Shown piece after piece: positions 14,999 through 19,854 of a DNA stretch of 19,854 nucleotides. Within the stretch, counting starts at the first letter, position 1, and the number at the start of each line of letters is the position of its first letter. Source of the stretch: Chloroflexota bacterium (lineage in GTDB: Bacteria; Chloroflexota; Anaerolineae; Anaerolineales; UBA11657); the NCBI GenBank assembly GCA_003670425.1, contig QWRL01000023.1, positions 1 to 19,854 on the forward strand, written 5' to 3'. The translations under genes and the position numbers were made by a program. Below the pieces are notes generated by a model. The model saw only the letters and a program-made list of their open reading frames with translations, did not search any database and was not told the origin of the DNA.

Positions 14999-15673
14999 CT
15001 AGGGCGCGGCAGAAAAGTTGACGAGCAGCAGATTCTTTTCGCAGTCTGCAAACGTGTCCAGCGCAACCGCTGCGCTTAAGTTGCGGCCCATCAAATCCTG
15101 GAGGATTACGCGGTACTGTCCGCGCGAATCAAACGGCGCGCGCGGCAGCGTCACCTCGAAACCGCTGGCGCCATATTCGGCATGGTTGCCGGTTGGGTCG
15201 TCCATCCAAAAACCATCCGGCCCCTCCACATGCACCAGCAAATCTGAAACGGGATTGCCGGCGGCATCAAACACGCTGCCCGCTACGCCAAGCCATTTGC
15301 AGGCTAGCTCCGGGTGTGTGAACTGGCTGGTGTAGCCGACGGTGCCGGCTTGCAGCACGTAGGGGAATTTCTCAGTAACAACCGGTGTGGCAGTGGCTGC
15401 GGGAATTTCGGTTGCGGCTGGCGGCACCGGCGTGGCCACGGGCAGCACAGGCTCAACGGCAGCGAGCGTGGGCTCCAGCCCGGGCGCCGGCGGCTCGGGC
15501 GTGTCGCTGGGTGTGGCCAGCACAGAGATGGCCGGCAGTGTGGGCGGCGGATACGGGTTTACCTCTGATTGCGGATCCATAAACAGGAATGCAATCAAGC
15601 CGCCAAGCATCAAGCTGGCCGCCAGCAGCGCATTAGTAAGCAGCTTTAGAAAGGCGGACTCGCGACGCACCAT
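14999..15673 (-). CDS. membrane-anchored protein with Pro/Thr linker and Ig/carboxypeptidase-regulatory-like domain
   Basis: I cannot name a family. The 224 aa comprise a short cytoplasmic N-terminus, one signal-anchor helix (about 10-32, LLTNALLAASLMLGGLIAFL), a Pro/Thr/Ala/Glu linker (about 36-100), and a C-terminal beta-rich domain (about 104-224). That domain has LACKWLGVAGSVFDAAGNPV (123-142) and LLVHVEGPDGFW, a pattern like carboxypeptidase-regulatory or Ig-like domains of secreted proteins. Two cysteines (C125, C211) could form a disulfide outside the cell. The gene starts 6 nt after the stop of the foldase gene, so the two are surely cotranscribed. It may be a surface or wall-spanning adhesin-like or scaffold protein. 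Existence as a gene is likely; function is unknown. Confidence 0.75.
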   Translation of the reverse strand: MVRRESAFLKLLTNALLAASLMLGGLIAFLFMDPQSEVNPYPPPTLPAISVLATPSDTPEPPAPGLEPTLAAVEPVLPVATPVPPAATEIPAATATPVVTEKFPYVLQAGTVGYTSQFTHPELACKWLGVAGSVFDAAGNPVSDLLVHVEGPDGFWMDDPTGNHAEYGASGFEVTLPRAPFDSRGQYRVILQDLMGRNLSAAVALDTFADCEKNLLLVNFSAAP

Positions 15674-15679
15674 GCAGTT

Positions 15680-16609
15680 CTACTTTACGAAGCGCTCAAT
15701 AGTCGCCTTGGCGCGCAGGCCTTCCAGCCACTGCTCCACCGCGCTCTGGCGCAGCTGCAGTGCCGCCTCTGGCGCCAGCAAATGCTGCGGGTCGCGCTCA
15801 AGCGCCTCAATCACATGAAAGCCCAAAAATGTTTCGATGACCGGGCTGCGCTCCCCGGGCTGCATGCCGAACACCGCCGTCTCCAGTTCGGGCACAGTAA
15901 GAAAGCCGCGTGGAAACCAGCCCAGGTCGCCGCCATTAATCTTGGTGCTTTGGTCCAGCGAGAACTCAACCGCAAGTGTTGCAAAGTCCTCGCCTGCCTT
16001 GAGGCGCGGCAGCAGCGCATCGGCTTCGGCGCGCGTTGCCACCACAATGTGGCGTGCGTGCATTTGCTCCACCGCATCCGGCACCTGCGCCACAATCCCG
16101 GCCTGCACCTCGCCCGCCAGCAGCTGGTTGCGCAGCTCACTCCGAAATTGGTCCGGAGTGTACTGATTCAGTTTGAGCCAGTCTGCAAAGCCGCTTTCAC
16201 CGCCGCGCGCTGCCACACTTTCTGCATAGGCGGTCTGCAGCGCTGCGTCAGAAACATTTACGCCCTGGTCAACTGCAGCCTGCACCAGCAGGCGATCATT
16301 AATCATTTGCTCCAGCACCGTTTTCTGGTAGTCGCCTTGTTTTTGCGGATCCCAGCCCAGCAGTTCAAGCCCGGACTCATAGCGCACCAGCTCCTGCTCG
16401 TAATCCTGCAGCGTGATGGGCGTGGCGTTGATGGTTGCGGCCAGAAACTTGTCCGGGGTGGCGGCCGCAGCGGGTTGCGCGGCAGCTTCAACCGCAGGCT
16501 GCAGTAGCGGCACAGCCGCCGGGCTGCATGCGCCGCCAGCCAGCGCAAACCCTGCAACCACCGGCCAGAAAACAAGGGGCAGCTTCAAACTCGGCTTTGT
16601 TATTGGCAT
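15680..16609 (-). CDS. parvulin-type peptidyl-prolyl isomerase, exported (SurA/PrsA-like)
   Basis: An extracytoplasmic foldase, first gene of the five-gene minus operon. From ATG 16609 it has 309 aa: a hydrophobic signal (about 9-26) ending in ALAGGAC (C28, a non-canonical lipobox with Gly at -3, so lipidation is uncertain), an Ala/Pro linker, a SurA_N-like helical chaperone part (about 55-178, with LEQMINDRLLVQAA), then a parvulin domain (about 183-272). The domain shows MHARHIVVATRAEADALL, LKAGEDFATLAVEFSLDQ, GGDLGWFPRGFL, and FLGFHVIEALE at the end. The two family histidines (HARHI, FHVI) are present. The frame allows an ATG at 16645, but the perfect TATAAT (16624-16619) lies inside that extension, so 16609 is the better start. 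Likely role: folding of exported proteins, such as the lipoproteins and anchored enzymes here. Confidence 0.9.
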   Translation of the reverse strand: MPITKPSLKLPLVFWPVVAGFALAGGACSPAAVPLLQPAVEAAAQPAAAATPDKFLAATINATPITLQDYEQELVRYESGLELLGWDPQKQGDYQKTVLEQMINDRLLVQAAVDQGVNVSDAALQTAYAESVAARGGESGFADWLKLNQYTPDQFRSELRNQLLAGEVQAGIVAQVPDAVEQMHARHIVVATRAEADALLPRLKAGEDFATLAVEFSLDQSTKINGGDLGWFPRGFLTVPELETAVFGMQPGERSPVIETFLGFHVIEALERDPQHLLAPEAALQLRQSAVEQWLEGLRAKATIERFVK

Positions 16610-16618
16610 TTCGCTGAG

Positions 16619-16624
16619 ATTATA
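16619..16624 (-). promoter_or_regulatory. -10 element of the five-gene minus-strand operon
   Basis: A perfect TATAAT is read on the minus strand from 16624 to 16619. Nine nt separate it from ATG 16609, so the transcript would carry about 3 nt or less of leader. No convincing -35 is found 16-18 nt upstream. It settles the start of the foldase gene and probably drives everything down to the PPDK-N gene. Confidence 0.5.
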
Positions 16625-16660
16625 CCCGTCACACATGGTAAACACGGCGGAAATAAACTG

Positions 16661-16666
16661 TAAAAT
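16661..16666 (+). promoter_or_regulatory. -10 element of the esterase/GT2 pair
   Basis: TAAAAT (5 of 6 consensus) ends 6 nt before GTG 16673, so transcription would start on the start codon itself. It is divergent from the operon promoter, with 36 bp between the two -10 hexamers; the two promoters must share or compete for the same DNA. No -35 was recognised. Confidence 0.42.
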
Positions 16667-16672
16667 ATTGCG

Positions 16673-17638
16673 GTGCGCAAACGAGGTTCAAGTACATATT
16701 TTCTCGTTGGCAGCTTGCTGCTGGCGGGTTGTGCGCTGCCCGTTGCGGCCCAAATGCCGGCCACATTTGTGGTCGACCCCGCAGTGTTCACAGCCTCCAC
16801 TGCCACACCGCTGGCAGAATTGCCAAGCGCCACCGTTGAACCAAGCGCCACTGCCGCAGCCACAGCCAGCCCGGTGCCGGCAGCGCCCACCGCAACTGCC
16901 ACCATACAACCCACCATCACAGAGTCGCCGTGCCTCAATCCGCAAGGCGTCTATGTGGATTTGCTTGCGCCTGCGGCGCAACTTGCCAAGCCAATCTTCA
17001 CGCATGTCTACCTGCCGCCCTGCTACCTGAAGGATAACGGCCGCGCTTACCCGGTGTTGTATCTGCTGCACGGCATGAACCAGACCCCCGATATTTGGGA
17101 TCAGGTGGGGCTGTTGGCGGTGGCTGACCAGTTGATTTTGAATGGCGAGCTGCCGCCACTGGTGATTGTGATGCCGCGCGTCAACGAGAACGGCGACTTT
17201 TCGGCAGCGCTGGCGGCTGACCTTGTGCCGCACATTGACGCTGTGCTGCGCACGCTGCCGGAGCGCAGCCACCGCGCGCTGGGCGGCATCTCGCGGGGCG
17301 GCGGCTGGGCGCTGCGCAGTGCGCTCCAGTACCCGCAAGTGTTTGGCGCACTGGGGCTGCACAGCCTGGCCATCATCTGGGGTGATGACAACCGCATAAC
17401 CAAGGCCCTCAACCGCAATCCGCCCGCAACGCTGCCGCGCTTCTATCTGGATATTGGCGCAAATGACTCGCTGCAAGTAAGTGCTGCGTGGCTGGACGGC
17501 CTGTTGAGCGTGCGCAATATTGAGCACACGTACCTGATACAGGCCGGCTTTCACGGCCCGGCGTATTGGCGCGCGCACCTGCCGGATTACCTGCGCTGGT
17601 ACGGCAGTGCATGGGGAGATCTGCCGCGCGGCCCATGA
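16673..17638 (+). CDS. secreted lipoprotein esterase (alpha/beta hydrolase, esterase D / antigen-85-like)
   Basis: A 321-aa exported enzyme starting at GTG 16673. The N-terminus MRKRGSSTYFLVGSLLLAGC is a lipoprotein signal with a canonical lipobox LAGC (C20). A Pro/Ala/Thr/Ser linker (about 40-84) carries the enzyme away from the membrane. The hydrolase domain of the putative-esterase family (Esterase D, antigen 85, feruloyl esterase type) follows: PVLYLLHGMNQTPDIWDQ (127-144, oxyanion side), LVIVMPRVNENGDF, the nucleophile elbow GGISRGG (S207), the acid in DIGANDS (D265) and the base in GFHGPAYW (H294). The catalytic triad is complete. Substrate is unknown: an acyl or acetyl ester of a surface glycan or peptide is plausible given the coupled GT2 downstream (ATGA overlap at 17635-17638). 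The GTG start and the -10 immediately upstream suggest leaderless translation. Confidence 0.9.
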   Translation: MRKRGSSTYFLVGSLLLAGCALPVAAQMPATFVVDPAVFTASTATPLAELPSATVEPSATAAATASPVPAAPTATATIQPTITESPCLNPQGVYVDLLAPAAQLAKPIFTHVYLPPCYLKDNGRAYPVLYLLHGMNQTPDIWDQVGLLAVADQLILNGELPPLVIVMPRVNENGDFSAALAADLVPHIDAVLRTLPERSHRALGGISRGGGWALRSALQYPQVFGALGLHSLAIIWGDDNRITKALNRNPPATLPRFYLDIGANDSLQVSAAWLDGLLSVRNIEHTYLIQAGFHGPAYWRAHLPDYLRWYGSAWGDLPRGP

Positions 17639-18366
17639 CGGCGCGCCTCAGCAGCGTGTCAGCTGTGCTGCCGGCCTGCAATGACGGCGGCACAATTGCC
17701 AGCATGGTGCTGCTGGTGCTGGACACGCTGGCCCAAGTAACCGCAGACTGCGAGGTGATAGTGGTGGATGATGGCTCCCGCGATTACACCCCCGCAATTT
17801 TGGCGATGCTGTGCGCCCGCCACCCGGCGCTGCGCGTAATTACCCATGCAGAGAACCGCGGCTATGGCGCCGCTTTGCGCGCCGGCTTTGGCGCCGCCAC
17901 CAAAGAGTGGATCTTTTACACGGACGGCGATGCGCAGTATGACGCGCGCGAGCTGCTGTTGCTGGCGCAGTCAGCTGCAACCGCGGACATCGTCAACGGC
18001 TACAAAATTGCGCGGCATGATCCGCTCTATCGCATTGCGCTGGGGCGCGCCTACCATCTGCTGGTGAGCACGCTGTTCGCGCTGCCGGTGCGCGATGTGG
18101 ACTGTGACTTCCGGCTCTTTCGCCGCGCGCTGCTGGAGCGCGTGCAGCTCACCTCCGTGAGCGGCACAATTGCGCTGGAGCTGGTGTTCAAGTTTCAGCG
18201 CTGCGGTGCGCGCTTTGCCGAGGTGCCGGTGCACCACTTCCATCGCGTGTATGGCCGCAGCCAGTTCTTCAACCCGCGCTGGGTGGGGCGCACCATCCGG
18301 CAGCTGCTGGCAATGTGGCTGCAGCTGGTGGTGCGCAGCAGCGCCCGCCCGTCTGATTCGCCATGA
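17635..18366 (+). CDS. GT2-family glycosyltransferase (DPM1/polyprenyl-phosphate sugar type)
   Basis: A 243-aa GT-A enzyme. Motifs: VSAVLPACNDGGTI (8-21), VIVVDDGSRDYT (41-52), HAENRGYGAALRAGF (71-85), FYTDGDAQYD (94-103, metal-binding DxD) and DVDCDFRLFRR (154-164). It ends with an arginine-rich acceptor-side segment GRSQFFNPRWVGRT (207-220) and a moderately hydrophobic tail without clear transmembrane helices. This matches transferases that move a sugar to polyprenyl phosphate, the first step in exporting sugars for surface glycans. I choose ATG 17635 because it overlaps the esterase stop (ATGA) and gives the proper N-terminus; an upstream extension (to 17566) lies inside the esterase. It is a different subgroup from the GT2 half of the HAD fusion (DCDFRLFR rather than DMETCYK). 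Confidence 0.92.
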   Translation: MTARLSSVSAVLPACNDGGTIASMVLLVLDTLAQVTADCEVIVVDDGSRDYTPAILAMLCARHPALRVITHAENRGYGAALRAGFGAATKEWIFYTDGDAQYDARELLLLAQSAATADIVNGYKIARHDPLYRIALGRAYHLLVSTLFALPVRDVDCDFRLFRRALLERVQLTSVSGTIALELVFKFQRCGARFAEVPVHHFHRVYGRSQFFNPRWVGRTIRQLLAMWLQLVVRSSARPSDSP

Positions 18367-18410
18367 TTGCGCCCCCTGCGGGCCGCCGCACCGCTTTCCG
18401 CCTGAGTGGA

Positions 18411-18453
18411 TATACTCTGCCAAGAGCAACCGAATGCAACCGCAACTGAGGAG
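18411..18453 (+). promoter_or_regulatory. -10 element and Shine-Dalgarno site of the molybdopterin oxidoreductase gene
   Basis: TATACT (18411-18416, 5 of 6) predicts a start near 18423 and a leader of about 38 nt. GAGGAG (18448-18453) sits 7 nt before ATG 18461, the strongest Shine-Dalgarno site in the window besides that of rho. This gene therefore uses conventional leadered initiation, unlike several neighbours. No good -35 is visible. Confidence 0.45.
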
Positions 18454-18460
18454 CGTATAA

Positions 18461-19099
18461 ATGTTTCAACGAATATCCGACCGATTTGCAAGTGAGAAAG
18501 CGCTGCGCAGCGGGGACCGGCTGCCGCCGGGGCAGTCGCTCACCACGCGCTTTCCGGTGCTGCACTACGGGCCGGTGCCGGCCTTCGATGCGAAGAAGTG
18601 GGATTTTCGAATCTATGGCGAAGTGGAGCGCGAGGCGCGCTGGACTTGGGCGGAGTTCAACCAGCTGCCGCGCACAAAGCTGACGCTGGACCTGCACTGT
18701 GTGACGCGCTGGAGCAAGATGGATACGGCGTGGGAAGGCGTGCACTTGCGCACATTGATTGAGAAGGGTGTGGTGGCGCTAAAGCCCGCCGCAAAGTTTG
18801 TGGTGCAGCATTGCGAGTTTGGGTTCACCACCAACATTCCGGTGGCGCTGGCGCTGGCAGACAACTTTCTGCTGGCCACACACTACGATGGAAAGCCGCT
18901 GGATGCCGAGCATGGCTTCCCGTTGCGCGGGGTGACGGGTGCAGTTCCCGAGCGCAGTGACCTGAAGGATGTTTATTTGTGGAAGGGTGGCAAGTGGCTG
19001 CGCGCACTGGAGTTTCGCGCCAAGGACCAGCTGGGATTTTGGGAGCAGGCCGGCTATCACAATGAAGCCGATATTTGGGGTGAACAGCGCTTCTCGTAA
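18461..19099 (+). CDS. sulfite-oxidase-like molybdopterin oxidoreductase (cytoplasmic)
   Basis: A 212-aa member of the sulfite oxidase/YedY molybdenum-cofactor superfamily. The core has RIYGEVEREARWTWAEFNQL (50-69), the Mo-ligand cysteine in DLHCVTRWS (C80), WEGVHLRTLIE (91-101), HYDGKPLDAEHGFPLRGV (141-158), and YLWKGGKWLRALEF (172-185), then GFWEQAGYHNEADIWGEQRF at the end. These are the usual landmarks of the small archaeal/bacterial SO-type group. There is no twin-arginine signal, membrane segment, heme domain or dimerisation domain, so it should be cytoplasmic and needs an unidentified electron partner. Physiological substrate is unknown; reduction of oxidised thioethers or sulfoxides, or sulfite oxidation, are only guesses. 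It is transcribed alone, convergent with dnaN. No Moco-biosynthesis genes are nearby. Confidence 0.92.
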   Translation: MFQRISDRFASEKALRSGDRLPPGQSLTTRFPVLHYGPVPAFDAKKWDFRIYGEVEREARWTWAEFNQLPRTKLTLDLHCVTRWSKMDTAWEGVHLRTLIEKGVVALKPAAKFVVQHCEFGFTTNIPVALALADNFLLATHYDGKPLDAEHGFPLRGVTGAVPERSDLKDVYLWKGGKWLRALEFRAKDQLGFWEQAGYHNEADIWGEQRFS

Positions 19100-19124
19100 G
19101 TTCAGCGGCTGGCACCTCTGCGCT

Positions 19125-19140
19125 GCGGGCGGCTGCCCGC
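19125..19140. other. GC hairpin between convergent genes
   Basis: GCGGGC (19125-19130) pairs with GCCCGC (19135-19140) over a GGCT loop, in the 47-nt gap between the molybdopterin oxidoreductase and dnaN. No T-run follows the stem on either strand. On the minus strand a T5 run precedes it instead, so it is not a standard intrinsic terminator. It could still stabilise 3' ends or act as a pause. Confidence 0.3.
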
Positions 19141-19146
19141 CAAAAA

Positions 19147-19854
19147 CTATCCGCCCAAGTGCATGGGCATGATGACGGACAGAAAGTCATCGTTGCCCAG
19201 CGGGCGCACCACGCCCGGCGCGTTGGAGCCGCTTAGTTCCAAGGCCACGGACTCACTGCTGATCACATTCAGCACATCTGCCAGATATTTCACATTGAAG
19301 GCGATATCCAACGCTGCGCCCTCGACGGTGGCACTCACCTGAACTTCATTGGAGCCGGTCTCCGCCGAGCGCGCATCCAGCTCCACATTGCCGGGCTTTA
19401 GCTCGCTGCCGGGTTTTACGGACACCCGCACAGAGAAAGAGGACTCGCGCGCAAAAATATCCGCAGCGCGGCAGGCTGCGCGCAGCTCGGAAGTGGTCAT
19501 CACGGCGCGCGTGGTGTGGCTGCGCGGAATCAGCTGCGCATAATCCGGGTAGTTGCCCTCGAGCAGCTGCGCCACAAGCACAGTGTCGCGCAGTTGAAAA
19601 TAAACCTGGCCCTTGGCTGCCAGCAGGTACATGGTGACCAGCTCGTCCTGGTCGCCCAGCAGGCGTGCCAGCTCGGCCAGCGCCCGCGCGGGAATAATGG
19701 CGGTGATGGGCGCAGGCACCGCTGCAGCAAGGTGCGCGGTGCACACTGCCAGCCGAAAGCCAACAGCCGCCGCCCGGTTCAGGTCGGTTCCCCTGTGGCG
19801 CCGCGCCCCGCCGGGGCGACGCGGCCCCCCCGCCTCCCTCGCAGCCGCCAACCC
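19147..19854 (-). CDS. dnaN: DNA polymerase III beta sliding clamp (partial, 5' end outside the window)
   Basis: This is the C-terminal part of the ring-shaped clamp that tethers DNA polymerase III to DNA. About 210 recognisable residues cover the end of domain II and domain III: VGFRLAVCTAHL, ITAIIPARALAELARLL, QVYFQLRDTVLVAQLLEGNY, PDYAQLIPRSHTTRAVMTT, and the diagnostic end FLSVIMPMHLGG. The family normally has about 370 residues, so domain I and part of domain II lie beyond the edge. The outermost 25-30 codons (about 19780-19854) do not look like DnaN: they are extremely GC-rich and encode a Pro/Arg/Gly-rich string. The expected Asp of the A-D-G-F-R motif is Val here. This suggests poor base calls or an assembly break at the end. 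The stop is TAG at 19149-19147. Confidence 0.93.
   Translation of the reverse strand, partial: GLAAAREAGGPRRPGGARRHRGTDLNRAAAVGFRLAVCTAHLAAAVPAPITAIIPARALAELARLLGDQDELVTMYLLAAKGQVYFQLRDTVLVAQLLEGNYPDYAQLIPRSHTTRAVMTTSELRAACRAADIFARESSFSVRVSVKPGSELKPGNVELDARSAETGSNEVQVSATVEGAALDIAFNVKYLADVLNVISSESVALELSGSNAPGVVRPLGNDDFLSVIMPMHLGG

Noticed and set aside
15782..16507. 241-codon plus-strand frame
   Set aside because: Antisense shadow of the parvulin foldase gene; composition is not that of a real protein.
16610..16645. ATG 16645 as start of the foldase
   Set aside because: The perfect TATAAT lies inside this extension, and the signal sequence begins naturally at 16609.
19147..19854. Replication origin near dnaN
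   Set aside because: No DnaA boxes or dnaA gene are visible, and dnaN is cut by the window edge; dnaN alone does not mark an origin.
1..19854. CRISPR array, insertion sequence, prophage or toxin-antitoxin system
   Set aside because: I found no regular spaced repeats, transposase, integrase or phage genes, and no paired small toxin/antitoxin genes. The methyltransferase pair is the only defence-like element and lacks a nuclease.

Overview
The window reads as a stretch of bacterial chromosome, GC-rich and densely coded, most likely from the Chloroflexota (Anaerolineae-like, perhaps a metagenome contig). That placement is inference. It rests on several exported proteins with long Pro/Thr/Ala-rich 'PTxTP' linkers, a bifunctional phosphoglucose/phosphomannose isomerase, a cytoplasmic sulfite-oxidase-like molybdenum protein, a solitary DPPF-type DNA methyltransferase, and start codons that mostly lack Shine-Dalgarno sequences and often lie just downstream of a -10 hexamer. 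I see no phage, transposon, CRISPR array, tRNA or rRNA. Most genes are housekeeping or envelope genes.

Layout, left to right. 1-598 is a non-coding, comparatively AT-rich stretch; it ends in a good sigma70-type promoter (338-366) and a roughly 225-nt leader for rho (599-1879, +). rho is followed by two tightly packed genes: a membrane-anchored LysM/M23 murein hydrolase (1884-2984) and a HAD-phosphatase/GT2 glycosyltransferase fusion (2981-4411), joined by an ATGA overlap. rarA (4454-5866) and a DoxX-like membrane protein (5905-6447) each have their own -10-like element. 6448-6783 is a gene-free convergent gap with an inverted repeat. A TPR-like/TM/Pro-Thr-tail protein lies on the minus strand (6784-7353). 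Divergent from it are a YdcF/SanA-like DUF218 protein (7466-8137) and a GT4 glycosyltransferase (8151-9266). Next come a solitary beta-class DNA methyltransferase (9403-10293) and a 146-aa protein of unknown function coupled to it by an ATGA overlap (10290-10730).

From 16609 down to 10727 runs a compact five-gene minus-strand operon: parvulin-type lipoprotein foldase, membrane-anchored Ig/carboxypeptidase-regulatory-like protein, rsmI, PGI/PMI, and a large PPDK-N (PEP/pyruvate-binding) protein that lacks the usual phosphohistidine domain. Its promoter has a perfect TATAAT and is back to back with the promoter of a plus-strand pair: a secreted esterase lipoprotein (GTG start, 16673-17638) and a GT2 glycosyltransferase (17635-18366, ATGA overlap). 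A molybdopterin oxidoreductase (18461-19099, +) converges on dnaN (minus, truncated by the window edge).

How the genes work together: one theme is envelope glycan and peptidoglycan work (LysM/M23 hydrolase, two GT2s, a GT4, a DUF218 protein, an esterase lipoprotein, an extracytoplasmic foldase). The other is information processing (rho, rarA, rsmI, DNA methyltransferase, dnaN). I did not find a clearly new defence or mobile system. The best leads are the methyltransferase plus its coupled small protein, the HAD-GT2 fusion, the PPDK-N protein with a conserved-looking RWGSS/GTHFF C-terminal region, the recurrent leaderless-type promoter geometry, and the palindrome, upstream ORF and hairpin in the rho leader.
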